Positions 45,323 through 53,636 of a DNA stretch of 64,000 bases are shown here, piece after piece. The translations under genes were made by a program, and so were the position numbers. Each line of letters begins with the position of its first letter. Positions within the stretch are counted from its first letter, which is position 1. The notes beneath the pieces were generated by a model. It was not told the DNA's origin. It worked only from the letters and a program-made list of their open reading frames with translations, and did no database searches. Origin of the DNA: Poriferisodalis sp965237655 (GTDB lineage Bacteria; Actinomycetota; Acidimicrobiia; Acidimicrobiales; Poriferisodalaceae); NCBI RefSeq assembly GCF_965237655.1, contig NZ_CBDEGB010000002.1, positions 1,984,001 to 2,048,000 on the forward strand, in the 5' to 3' direction.

Positions 45323-46240
45323 TCAGGAGCGCTCGACGATGGCCCCGGCAGTCGCAACGATCTTGCGGGCGCGGGTCAGGTGCGGCACGTCGACCATCTG
45401 ACCCTTGTGGGCGAACGCCATCAGGCCGGCGGCCTCTGCTTCAGCGAACGCCTCGAGCAGCTCCTGAGCGTCGGCCATGTCGGCGGCGCTGGGCGTGAAC
45501 GCAGCGTTGACGATGTCGATTTGTGCGGGGTGGATAGTGATCTTGCCCGTGAATCCCATGGCCGCTGACGTGGCGCACTCCGCAGCAAGCCCCTCGTCGT
45601 CGCGGAAGTCCACGAACACCGTGTCGAGCGGTTGCTTGCCCCATGCCGTGGCGCCCACCAGGCACATGACCCGGGCGTACTCGAACACTGGCAGGTAGGC
45701 GCCTGAGGCATCCCGGTTGGCCTTCGAACCCATCGCTGCGGACAGATCCTCGGCACCCCAGCTGAGTGCGTCCACACGGTCGTGGCGTGCCAGCTCGCCG
45801 ATGTTGATCAGGCCCTGCGGTGTCTCGGTGCCCAGCACCAACAGCACCACGTCCCCGGTTGGGTGGCCGTTCTCAAGTTCCCAGCGAGTGATCATCCCGT
45901 CGAGCTGAACGACCTCCGCCGCATTGTTCACCTTGGGCACCAGGTAGGCGTCGGGCGGGCAGACCATCGTCTCGGCAATGTCAGCTGCACACCACGGGGT
46001 GTCCAGCGGGTTGATCCGCACTACCCGCTCCTTGCCACCGAAGTCGACATCGGCCAGCCAGCCCGCCAGGGTGACCCGGGCGCTGTCCTTGTTGTCGGGC
46101 GTGACGGCGTCTTCAAGATCGAGCACGAGGCTGTCCGCGTCGGTGGCCAGGGACTTTGTGAGCATGCGCTCGTTGGCGCCGGGCACGAAATGCGACGATC
46201 GCCGCACGGTTGCGTTGCCAACACTCTGGGACTCGGTCAT
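45323..46240 (-). CDS. CoA-ester lyase of the CitE/Mcl family (HpcH/HpaI aldolase)
   Basis: 305 residues. RSSHFVPGANERMLTKSL at the N-terminus, the Mg-binding Glu/Asp in LVLDLEDAVTPDNK, RINPLDTPW, VPKVNNAAEV and LGTETPQGLINI are characteristic of the CitE/MclA/Mcl group, which cleave or form malyl-, citramalyl- or beta-methylmalyl-CoA. Without neighbours of a known pathway the substrate is uncertain. The gap to nth is about 54 bases. Confidence 0.9.
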   Translation of the reverse strand: MTESQSVGNATVRRSSHFVPGANERMLTKSLATDADSLVLDLEDAVTPDNKDSARVTLAGWLADVDFGGKERVVRINPLDTPWCAADIAETMVCPPDAYLVPKVNNAAEVVQLDGMITRWELENGHPTGDVVLLVLGTETPQGLINIGELARHDRVDALSWGAEDLSAAMGSKANRDASGAYLPVFEYARVMCLVGATAWGKQPLDTVFVDFRDDEGLAAECATSAAMGFTGKITIHPAQIDIVNAAFTPSAADMADAQELLEAFAEAEAAGLMAFAHKGQMVDVPHLTRARKIVATAGAIVERS

Positions 46241-46294
46241 TCGGTCGGGCCTCCTGGGCCTCGGGTCGTTGTTGCGGCGGGCGCCGCTGATGGA

Positions 46295-46936
46295 TCAGGC
46301 CGCGAAGGCACTCGGGCAGTAATCGTTGAGCACGCAGTCATCGCAGGCGGGCTTCCGGGACGAGCAGACCCGCCTGCCATGCAGGATCAGCCGCAGGCTG
46401 AAGTCGCCCCGCTCGTACTGAGGGATCATCGGATTCAACGCCAGCTCGACTTTGACCGGGTCCTCCTCATCGGTGATGCCGAGTCGCCGCACGAGACGGC
46501 CGACGTGGGTGTCCACGGGCAAACCGGGCAGATCGAAGGCGACCGAGCGGATGACATTCGCCGTCTTGCGGCCCACGCCAGGCAGCTTCACAAGGTCTTC
46601 CAAGCGGGTCGGAACCTCGCCTCCGTAGTCGGCCAGCAGCTGTCGGGCCATGCCCTGCAGGTTGCGGGCCTTGCTGCGGAAGAAGCCGGTGGGATGCACC
46701 AACTCCTCCAGCTCAACGAGGTCGCACGACGCCAGCGCCTCGGCGTCGGGGTACTTCTCGAACAGCGCCGGCACAGTCGCGTTGACGCGAACGTCTGTGC
46801 ATTGCGCCGACAGGATCGTCGCCACCAGCAGCTCGAACGGATTGCGGTGCTCGAGTTCGCACACGGCTTCGTACTCGTCTTTGAGCCGTTCGTGGGTCCG
46901 CTGGGCGCGCCCTTTCGGCGATCGAGGCCTAGCCAT
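46295..46936 (-). CDS. nth: Endonuclease III
   Basis: 213 residues. Helix-hairpin-helix LPGVGRKTANVI with catalytic Lys124, catalytic Asp142 in PVDTHVGRL, and the 4Fe-4S loop Cys191-x6-Cys198-x2-Cys201-x5-Cys207. A DNA glycosylase/AP lyase removing oxidised pyrimidines. Full length. It lies 9 bases after rlmN. Confidence 0.97.
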   Translation of the reverse strand: MARPRSPKGRAQRTHERLKDEYEAVCELEHRNPFELLVATILSAQCTDVRVNATVPALFEKYPDAEALASCDLVELEELVHPTGFFRSKARNLQGMARQLLADYGGEVPTRLEDLVKLPGVGRKTANVIRSVAFDLPGLPVDTHVGRLVRRLGITDEEDPVKVELALNPMIPQYERGDFSLRLILHGRRVCSSRKPACDDCVLNDYCPSAFAA

Positions 46937-46945
46937 AGCGAGTTT

Positions 46946-48106
46946 CTAGCGCTCTCGTTGAACGCGTGCGCCGCGGCGGGCTCGGGCGCCCCGCTGGATC
47001 GAGACCAGCTTGTCGGCACGCAGCTGCCCGCACGCCGCATCGATGGAGGTGCCCCGGTTGACGCGCACGGTGGCGTTCACTCCGTAGGACGCCAACTCTG
47101 ACGCGAAATGCTCGATGCGCCCCGATGGCGATGGCGCGTGGCCGTAACCCGGCGTTGGATTCAGCGGAATGAGGTTGACATGCGCCGCAAGCGGTCGTGC
47201 ATATGCAGCCAGTTCGGCAGCGTCACGGTCGCGGTCGTTGACGCCGTCGATCATCGCCCACTCGAGGCTGATACGGCGCCGCTTGGCACGGCGGTAGTCG
47301 GCCAGTGCGCTCGCAAGGTCGCGCAGGGGGTACGTGCGATTGATCGGTGCGATGCGATTCCGCAGGCGGTCGTTCGCGGCGTGCAGCGAGACTGCCAGAT
47401 TGACCGGCAGGCTGGCAGCTGCCAGACGCACAATGCCCGGAATGACACCCACAGTGGACACCGTGATGTGCCGGGCACCGATGCCCATGTCGCCATGGAA
47501 ACGCTCCACTGCTGCCCACACGGCGTCGTAGTTTGCGAGTGGCTCGCCCATGCCCATGAACACAATGTTGATGGCTCCGCCGCGGGCGGCTCCGCTGTTG
47601 ATGGCTCCGCCGCGGGCGGCTCCGCTGTTGATGGCTCCGCCCGCCGAGCTGCTGTGGCTGGTCGACGGCTGCTGCAGCGTGCCGAGCACCTGCTCGACGA
47701 TTTCCCCGACACTCAGATTCCGGTCGAATCCCACCTGACCCGTGGCGCAGAAACTGCACGCCATGGCACAGCCAGCCTGGCTGCTGATGCACAGCGTGGT
47801 CCGATTGCGGTAGCCCATGAGCACGGTCTCGACCAGATGTCCATCACGCAGCGACCACAAGTGCTTGCGGGTCTTGCCGCGATCCGCTGTCTGGGTACGC
47901 ACCAGCTTCAACGCTGGTGGCAGCAGTTCGCCGATGGCCTGTCGCAGGCTTTTGGGAACGTTGGTGAGCTCGGCCAGCGGGCGGCGCTGTCCGTACAGGC
48001 CATCCCACACCTGGTCCAGCCGGTATGAGGGCTCGCCATCGAGCAGCTCACCTAGCTCCGCCCGGCTGAGGTCCGCGAGTGCGGGATCGGCGACGGAGGC
48101 TGTCAC
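46946..48106 (-). CDS. rlmN: Dual-specificity RNA methyltransferase RlmN with in-frame repeat insertion
   Basis: 386 residues. Radical-SAM motif Cys113-x3-Cys117-x2-Cys120 (AGCAMACSFC), the methyl-carrying Cys359 in SIDAACGQL, and the MGMGEPL motif at about 184-190. It methylates C2 of A2503 in 23S rRNA and A37 in some tRNAs. Between the EIVEQVL helix and the INIVFMGMGEPL strand, residues about 152-180 contain two copies of SGAARGGAIN and a partial third, encoded by a 30-bp tandem repeat. Its start overlaps the mshD stop by 4 bases. Confidence 0.95.
   Translation of the reverse strand: MTASVADPALADLSRAELGELLDGEPSYRLDQVWDGLYGQRRPLAELTNVPKSLRQAIGELLPPALKLVRTQTADRGKTRKHLWSLRDGHLVETVLMGYRNRTTLCISSQAGCAMACSFCATGQVGFDRNLSVGEIVEQVLGTLQQPSTSHSSSAGGAINSGAARGGAINSGAARGGAINIVFMGMGEPLANYDAVWAAVERFHGDMGIGARHITVSTVGVIPGIVRLAAASLPVNLAVSLHAANDRLRNRIAPINRTYPLRDLASALADYRRAKRRRISLEWAMIDGVNDRDRDAAELAAYARPLAAHVNLIPLNPTPGYGHAPSPSGRIEHFASELASYGVNATVRVNRGTSIDAACGQLRADKLVSIQRGARARRGARVQRER
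47568..47641. repeat. 30-bp tandem repeat inside rlmN
   Basis: A 30-base unit beginning TTGATGGCTCCGCCGCGGGC occurs at 47568 and 47598, with a third partial copy (14 bases) at 47628. Copies are identical, so the expansion is recent. It adds multiples of ten residues and leaves the reading frame intact. Confidence 0.92.
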
Positions 48107-48867
48107 GACCGGCCAGTGCCGTAGGACGCGAGCGGTCCGATGCCCGTGAACAGCCGCCGCACAACGGCAACCTCGAGGCCGAGATCCCCGTAGAGCGTGA
48201 CGGCCGGCGCGTTGTCGGCGTCGACGTAGAGCATGGCCCGAGTCAGCCCAGCGTCGGAGAGATGCTCGTAGCCAGCCAGCGTGAGGGCTCGGCCGAGTCC
48301 CCGTCCGTGATACTGGGGATCCACCGCGATGACGTACACCTCACCGACCGGCGGGTCCTCGTCGTTGTGCATCTTCGTCCAGCAGTAGGCAACGATCTGC
48401 CCGTCGATGTCGTACACCCGGAAGCCGTCGGCGTCGAACCACGGTTCGGCTTGACGCTCAGCGACCTGAGGAAGCGTCCATCCACCCTGCTCGCGGTGCC
48501 ACGAGAACGCCCGGTTGTTGACCTCCACCCATGCCTGCTCATCTTGGCCGACCACGAACGAACGCGTCTCGATTCCGCTGGGCTGATCCATCGGCAGGGA
48601 CCGCTCCATCCGGTACAGATCGCGCTCGAACGTCAGGCCCAGCGATGTCAGCTCACGCCCGAGCGCAGTCTGCGAAGGCGCCAGATCGCTGCCCGCCGCT
48701 TCGGCGTGATCGGGATGGTCGATCCAGACCGACAGCGGGCCGGCAACGTCGTCGAGTTGCCGCCCTAACGCTGCAGCCAGCGCTCCCGCCGGCCACTGTG
48801 CGGCGTTGGCCTCCACGAGAGGGCCATGCTGATCAGCACCGATCGAGATGACGGGATCGGCACTCAC
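48103..48867 (-). CDS. mshD: Mycothiol acetyltransferase (MshD-like GNAT protein)
   Basis: 254 residues from GTG 48867; an upstream in-frame ATG adds 32 unlikely residues. The C-terminal GNAT domain has EVNNRAFSWHREQGGWTL, YCWTKMHNDEDPP, VYVIAVDPQYHGRGLGRALT (acetyl-CoA loop) and LYVDADNAPAVTLYGDLG, the MshD pattern. It acetylates Cys-GlcN-inositol in the last step of mycothiol synthesis. The N-terminal GNAT half is shorter than usual. Coupled to rlmN by a 4-base overlap. Confidence 0.85.
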   Translation of the reverse strand: MSADPVISIGADQHGPLVEANAAQWPAGALAAALGRQLDDVAGPLSVWIDHPDHAEAAGSDLAPSQTALGRELTSLGLTFERDLYRMERSLPMDQPSGIETRSFVVGQDEQAWVEVNNRAFSWHREQGGWTLPQVAERQAEPWFDADGFRVYDIDGQIVAYCWTKMHNDEDPPVGEVYVIAVDPQYHGRGLGRALTLAGYEHLSDAGLTRAMLYVDADNAPAVTLYGDLGLEVAVVRRLFTGIGPLASYGTGRS

Positions 48868-48972
48868 TGCCAGAAGGCTAATGCTGCGCGGTTGAGGCCC
48901 CCAGGCCGTACCAGCCGGCCGCATGCGCCGCGCCGGAGGGGATCGTGCGGGCGCAGGTGCCACACTTGCCCG

Positions 48973-49416
48973 GTGAACCAGATGCGGTGGCTGAACCGCA
49001 GCCAGCCTCAGACGCTCTACAGCGCCGTGCTGCTGTGCTACTTCTCCGCTGTCCTGCTGCTATTCGGAAACCGCATCGACTGGCAACTCGCAGTCGACGT
49101 CTTCGAGGGCATCGTCTCGCTGTTCGCCAGCGAACGCACAGCCATCGGGCTCAGCGACAGCGTCGTGCCGCTGTCCGTGACTGTGCTGCTCGGCGGCTCA
49201 CTCGTCGCTGGCGGCTTGGGAACCGCCAATGAGCGGCGGTGGGGCCACTGGCTGTGCTCTGCAGCGGCGGTCTACTCGGCGGTCGCGACGCTGTGGTGGG
49301 GTGCCCGCACCAGCTTCCAGCTCGGAATCTTCATGCGGCTCCTGTTCGACGCTCTGCTTCTGGTGCTGCTCTTCCACCCGATCAGCCGCAGTCATCGACG
49401 CGTCTGGTTCCGGTGA
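48973..49416 (+). CDS. Small integral membrane protein
   Basis: 147 residues from GTG 48973 (ATG 48982 is also possible). Four hydrophobic segments: about 14-33 (YSAVLLCYFSAVLLLFG), 60-80 (SVTVLLGGSLVAGGLG), 88-106 (CSAAAVYSAVATLWWG) and 115-133 (MRLLFDALLLVLLFH), with short polar loops and a basic C-terminus. It overlaps the menG start by 4 bases (GTGA) and so is translated with it. Function unknown. Confidence 0.7.
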   Translation: MNQMRWLNRSQPQTLYSAVLLCYFSAVLLLFGNRIDWQLAVDVFEGIVSLFASERTAIGLSDSVVPLSVTVLLGGSLVAGGLGTANERRWGHWLCSAAAVYSAVATLWWGARTSFQLGIFMRLLFDALLLVLLFHPISRSHRRVWFR

Positions 49417-50126
49417 GTCTGCGTCTGCGTCGACGGAGGCGGTCCGAACTGCCCAGTCCGCAGGACAAGGCAGACACCGTCGAGCAGATGTTCGACGAGA
49501 TCGCCCCGCGCTACGACCTGCTGAACCGCCTGCTGACGTTTCGGCTCGACACCCTGTGGCGACGGCGTGCGGTGGCAGCACTGGGCCTGCAGCCGGGCGA
49601 GACAGTGATTGATCTGGCCTGCGGCACCGGCGACCTGTGCAACCAGCTCGAGGCGGCGGGCTTGTTCGCCGTCGGAGTCGATTTCTCCGCTGGAATGCTT
49701 CAAGCCGCGACAACCCGTGCTCCGCTGGTGCGTTCCGATGCGCTGAGCCTCGGCGTGCGCGAGGGCTGGCTCGCCGGTGCGACCTGCGGCTTCGCTCTGC
49801 GAAATTTCGCCGACCTCGATCGTTTCTTCGCCGAGTTGGCTCGGGTGCTCCGGCCCGGCGCTCGGGTGGCGATGCTCGAAGTCGCCGAACCCGCCAATCC
49901 GGTGCTGCGTGCGGGGCACAAGCTGTACTTCGGCAAGGTCGTTCCCGCCGTCGGCAGCCTGCTCTCGAGCCGGTCGGCCTACCGCTACCTGCCCGAATCA
50001 GTGGCGTACCTGCCCGCAGTGCCAGAACTGCTCTCCCGGATCGCCGAGGCGGGATTCCACGATGTCCAGCGGAACGCGCTCAGCGGAGGCATCGCTCAGC
50101 TCATCACGGCAACGCGAGACGCCTGA
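49413..50126 (+). CDS. menG: Demethylmenaquinone methyltransferase
   Basis: 237 residues from GTG 49413. UbiE/MenG motifs: MFDEIAPRYDLLNRLLTFRLD, the SAM loop VIDLACGTGDLCNQLE, FALRNFADLDRFFAELARVL and a YRYLPESVAYLP segment near the C-terminus. It makes the last methylation of menaquinone. menA lies about 600 bases further on, on the opposite strand. An alternative name is ubiE; a menaquinone role is likelier in an actinobacterium. Confidence 0.9.
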   Translation: MSLRLRRRRRSELPSPQDKADTVEQMFDEIAPRYDLLNRLLTFRLDTLWRRRAVAALGLQPGETVIDLACGTGDLCNQLEAAGLFAVGVDFSAGMLQAATTRAPLVRSDALSLGVREGWLAGATCGFALRNFADLDRFFAELARVLRPGARVAMLEVAEPANPVLRAGHKLYFGKVVPAVGSLLSSRSAYRYLPESVAYLPAVPELLSRIAEAGFHDVQRNALSGGIAQLITATRDA

Positions 50127-50156
50127 ACAGCGCCCGCAGGCGGAGTCCGTTTAGGT

Positions 50157-50642
50157 CTACGGCACCGTCTTGGCGAGATCGGAGACAACCTCGGCTGTGG
50201 GAAGTTCAGCAAGCGAGGCCGGCGGGCACAGGATCTTGCAGTCACGCGAGCCACCGCCCACGATGACCGCATCGCAGTCCATCACCCTGCTGTCGATCCA
50301 CACGGGAATGTCATCGGGCAATCCGAACGGTGTCACGCCGCCGATCATCATGCCGGTGCGCTCGATGGTCTCAGGGGCATCCGCGAACGATGCCTTGCGA
50401 GTACCCAGCCTGCGCCGCACGATGCCGTTCACATCGAGCCGGGTCGTGGCAAGCACCACGCAGCAGGCCATCGGCCGCTCGGCCGACTTGCCCACCACGC
50501 AGATGGCGTTGGCCGACGCGTCCATCGAGTAGCCGTATCGCTCGCAGAACTGCGCCGTGTCGGCGAAGTCGGGATCGCATTCCACCAACTCGTATGCCAC
50601 GCCGAGCGCGGCGAGATGATCCAGGACTGCCTCGGAGCTCAT
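50157..50642 (-). CDS. YbaK/aminoacyl-tRNA deacylase-domain protein
   Basis: 161 residues from ATG 50642. The YbaK fold is seen in ICVVGKSAERPMACCVVLATT, VRRRLGTRKASFADAPE and MIGGVTPFGLPDDIPVWID, the last being the conserved GGVxPFG block with the loop that binds mischarged aminoacyl-tRNA. Stand-alone editing factors of this family hydrolyse Cys- or Ala-tRNA(Pro). It is convergent with menG and lies about 70 bases downstream of menA. Confidence 0.85.
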   Translation of the reverse strand: MSSEAVLDHLAALGVAYELVECDPDFADTAQFCERYGYSMDASANAICVVGKSAERPMACCVVLATTRLDVNGIVRRRLGTRKASFADAPETIERTGMMIGGVTPFGLPDDIPVWIDSRVMDCDAVIVGGGSRDCKILCPPASLAELPTAEVVSDLAKTVP

Positions 50643-50712
50643 CGCGACATCTTGGCGGACCGCGGCCGAGATACCGCAGGATGCACGGCTTCCAACATTG
50701 GGTAGACGCGGT

Positions 50713-51591
50713 TCATACGCCCAAGGCCAATCCGACCGTGAGCAGCGCGCCCACAACGAGCTGGAGCCGCCCGGTCCCCGCCAGCACTGCCACCAGTGCT
50801 GCGCCAGTGGCACCGCGCAGCACCGTGCGCACGGGCGAGATGGCCACCATGGCCGAGGCGAGCGCGAGGATCGCCCAAGGCCGCAGAAGCGACAGGTACA
50901 GCGGCGAGATCACCACGATGAACACGACGGCCACGTACATCGCCCTGGTCGGCCTATCGCCTACGCGCACGGCCAGCGTGCGCTTGCCGGCCTGCTCGTC
51001 GGTGGGCAAGTCCCGCAGATTGTTCGAGATCAGCAGTGCCACTGAGCCCAGCCCGACGGGCACCGACGCAGCGAGGCCCACCACGGTCAGGTGGGCGTCT
51101 TGCACGAATGCCGACCCTGCAGTCGCTACCAGACCGAAGAAGACGAACACGAACAGCTCGCCGAGGCCGCGGTAGCCGTACGGCCGCCGGCCGCCGGTGT
51201 AGTACCACGCGGCCAGCATCGACGCCGCTCCCGCCACAATGAGCCACCACGAAACTGCTGCTGCGACGACCATGCCGACCGCCGCCGCTGCCCCGAACGC
51301 AGCGAACGCAGCATTGCGCACGGCGTTCGGCGAAGCCGCGCCCGATGCCACGAGACGTTGGGGGCCCACCCGGGTGACATCGGTGCCTCGCACGCCGTCG
51401 CTGTAGTCGTTGGCGTAGTTCACCGCAATCTGGATGAACAACGACACGACCAGCGCGCAGACAGCCCGCCACCACACGATCGCTCCCTCTGCCGCGGCAT
51501 CCGAGGCTGCGGTGCCCACGAACGGCGGCACCAGCGATGCGGGCCAGGTGCGGGGTCGCGCCCCGGCGAGCCAGGTTCGAACGCCGGTCAT
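50713..51591 (-). CDS. menA: 1,4-dihydroxy-2-naphthoate polyprenyltransferase
   Basis: 292 residues from ATG 51591, multi-pass membrane protein of the UbiA family. The first Asp-rich motif is NYANDYSDGVRGTD near residue 60, followed by GPQRLVASG, and the second is SNNLRDLPTDEQAGKRTLAVR near residue 190. It prenylates dihydroxynaphthoate for menaquinone. Upstream starts would lengthen the N-terminus with poor sequence. Confidence 0.92.
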   Translation of the reverse strand: MTGVRTWLAGARPRTWPASLVPPFVGTAASDAAAEGAIVWWRAVCALVVSLFIQIAVNYANDYSDGVRGTDVTRVGPQRLVASGAASPNAVRNAAFAAFGAAAAVGMVVAAAVSWWLIVAGAASMLAAWYYTGGRRPYGYRGLGELFVFVFFGLVATAGSAFVQDAHLTVVGLAASVPVGLGSVALLISNNLRDLPTDEQAGKRTLAVRVGDRPTRAMYVAVVFIVVISPLYLSLLRPWAILALASAMVAISPVRTVLRGATGAALVAVLAGTGRLQLVVGALLTVGLALGV

Positions 51592-51733
51592 TCCTGCGGT
51601 GAACCCAGCGGTCCGGCGTCGTCGGGAGACAGGGCTGGGTCCGCCACGGTTTCGAAAGCTAGGCGCGAATGGCGGAATGGGGCGCACTGACGAAGGTCAT
51701 GCTTCCAGTCAGCTTCGACGTCTGCGTCGCTGC

Positions 51734-52330
51734 TCAGCCCGCCGCGGCCGCCCACGGGGCCGACTGACCCGCCTGGTAGTGGTCGGGCCGGATGCCGAAA
51801 GCCTCGATCATCCGGTGCCATCCACTCGCGGAAGCAAGCAGCGCACCGAGGCGCAGAATCTGCTGCTCGTTGAAGTGATCGTTCAGCCGCTCATACATCT
51901 CGGGCGGGATCACGCCCGAGTGCTCGAAGCCCGACAGCCAGTCGCACAGCGCCAGTGCGGCCTTCCACGACTCGGGCAACTCCGATGCCTCGTAGTCGGT
52001 CAGTTGTGCGACGACTTCGTTCGTGAGTCCGGTGCGCACCAACGATGCGCTGCGCACGAGGCTTCAGTGGAAGCACTCGTTCCGGTTGGCCATCCGGATG
52101 CGGCACAGCTCGATCATGTGCCGATCGAGCGCACCCGGATCTTCGTCGGGATGGCCGCCGTACACGGCACCGACCCAGCCGAGGAACAGGTCAATGGTGG
52201 TCTCGTCCGCCGCGAGCGTCCGGAACAGGTTGTCGTCGGTGTAGGCCTTCGCGTACCACGTGTCCAAGCGCCGTTGCTGCTTGTCGTCCAGCTCGGTCAC
52301 CTTCGGCAAGTAGCCGTGCTCGTTGGCCAT
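51734..52330 (-). CDS. Carboxymuconolactone decarboxylase/AhpD-like protein with in-frame TGA: candidate selenoprotein
   Basis: From ATG 52330 (AGGGGAG ribosome site) the frame runs 88 residues to TGA 52066-52064, then stays open in the same frame for 109 residues to the stop at 51734, 198 residues in all. The TGA sits in ANRNECFH-TGA-SLVRSAS. Relatives have CxxC followed by S-x-R-S here, so the TGA replaces the second, redox-active Cys (Cys86-x-x-Sec89). The downstream half (LTDYEASELPESWKAALALC, GVIPPEMYERL, ALLASASGWHRM) is a normal CMD C-terminus. A hairpin follows the TGA at once. A nonsense mutation is the alternative. The Sec machinery is not in the window. Confidence 0.6.
52032..52066 (-). 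promoter_or_regulatory. Candidate bacterial SECIS hairpin after the in-frame TGA
   Basis: On the minus strand, six bases after the TGA, GTGCGCA (52057-52051) pairs perfectly with TGCGCAC (52038-52032) across a 12-base interior, GCGCATCGTTGG. An alternative inner stem, GCGCAT with GTGCGC, gives a 5-base loop CGTTG with G in second place. Bacterial SECIS elements lie directly after the UGA as a stem with a small loop having G in its first two positions, so both foldings fit. Function is inferred. Confidence 0.5.
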
Positions 52331-52501
52331 GACTCCCCCTCGGCGCGGATTGCTCGCTGCCAACGACGCTACCGCAGCAGCCACAACTGCACCGCTGTTC
52401 CCACCGGACTTTCCAGGCACATGCGTTCGGACGCGCGCCTAGTCTCGGCCTGAACCAATTGCGGCCAACTCGGACGGCCGACCAACGCGAGGGGGCGTGA
52501 C

Positions 52502-53593
52502 ATGAAGGCTGCTGTGCTCTGCGAACAGCCGGGCGACCTGGTAATCGAGGATCTGCGCATTGACGGACCCGGGCCGAACGAGGTTCTGATCCGCACCGTC
52601 GGTGCCGGTCTGTGCCACAGCGATCTGCATTTCATGGAGGGGCTGTTCCGGACGCCGCTCCCCCTGGTGATGGGCCACGAGTCCGCCGGCGTGGTCGAAG
52701 CGATCGGTTGCGACGTCAACTACGTCTCTCCCGGCGACCATGTCGTGGCCTGCCTGTCGATCTTCTGCGGCCAGTGTCACCGCTGCCTGTCGGGCAATCC
52801 TCATCGCTGCACCAATGTCCGGGCAACATCCCGCCCGAAGGACGCAGCCGCCCGGCTCAGCCGGGACGACGGCACCGAAGTCGGCCAGATGGCCCGCCTC
52901 GGGGGATTCGCCGAGCAGATGCTGGTCCACCAGAACGCGTTGGTGAAGATCCGTCCTGACATGCCGCTCGATCGGGCGTGCCTGATTGGCTGCGGTGTCA
53001 CCACGGGCTTCGGCGCAGCGGTCAACACCGCCGGTGTCGGCGTCGGCAGCGTGGTCTGCGTGATCGGCTGCGGTGGCATCGGGCTCTCGGCCGTGCAGGG
53101 CGCAAGGGTCGCCGGGGCGGGCCGCATCATCGCCGTCGACATGACCGATGAGAAGCTCGAGACCGCCCGCCAGCTCGGCGCTACCGACACGGTCAATGCC
53201 GGTGAGGTGGACGACGTCGTCACCGCCGTCAAGGACATGACCGGCGGCGGCGTGGAGTACAGCTTCGAAGCCATCGGCTTGGCCCAGACCGTGCAGCAAG
53301 CCTTCGGGATGCTCGACATCGGCGGCACCGCCACCGTGATCGGCATGGTTCCCTCCAAGACCAGGGTCGAGCTGCGCGGCATCGACTTCCTGTCAGAAAA
53401 GAAGCTGCAGGGCTCGATGATGGGCTCGAACCAGTTCCGCAGCGACATCCCGATGATGGTCGAGCTCTACCTCGACGGACGCCTGATGCTGGACGAGATG
53501 ATCTCGGGACGCATCAGCCTCGAACAGGTCAACGAGGGCTACTCCTGGATGAAGGCCGGCACCTCCAACCGAACCGTCATCACCTTCGACTGA
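52502..53593 (+). CDS. Zinc-dependent alcohol dehydrogenase (MDR superfamily)
   Basis: 363 residues. Catalytic zinc ligands are in GLCHSDLHF and MGHESAGVVEAIG, and the structural zinc Cys cluster in CLSIFCGQCHRCLSGNPHRC. The Rossmann loop VIGCGGIGLSAVQGA is followed by IIAVDMTDEKL (NAD-type Asp). It resembles the long-chain zinc alcohol dehydrogenases with mycothiol- or S-hydroxymethyl-type relatives in actinobacteria. Oxidises an alcohol or hemithioacetal; substrate unknown. It is divergent from the CMD gene. Confidence 0.92.
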   Translation: MKAAVLCEQPGDLVIEDLRIDGPGPNEVLIRTVGAGLCHSDLHFMEGLFRTPLPLVMGHESAGVVEAIGCDVNYVSPGDHVVACLSIFCGQCHRCLSGNPHRCTNVRATSRPKDAAARLSRDDGTEVGQMARLGGFAEQMLVHQNALVKIRPDMPLDRACLIGCGVTTGFGAAVNTAGVGVGSVVCVIGCGGIGLSAVQGARVAGAGRIIAVDMTDEKLETARQLGATDTVNAGEVDDVVTAVKDMTGGGVEYSFEAIGLAQTVQQAFGMLDIGGTATVIGMVPSKTRVELRGIDFLSEKKLQGSMMGSNQFRSDIPMMVELYLDGRLMLDEMISGRISLEQVNEGYSWMKAGTSNRTVITFD

Positions 53594-53636
53594 CCCCGCA
53601 GTCGACCTGCGGCGCCCAAGACTTCGACTGACTCCG

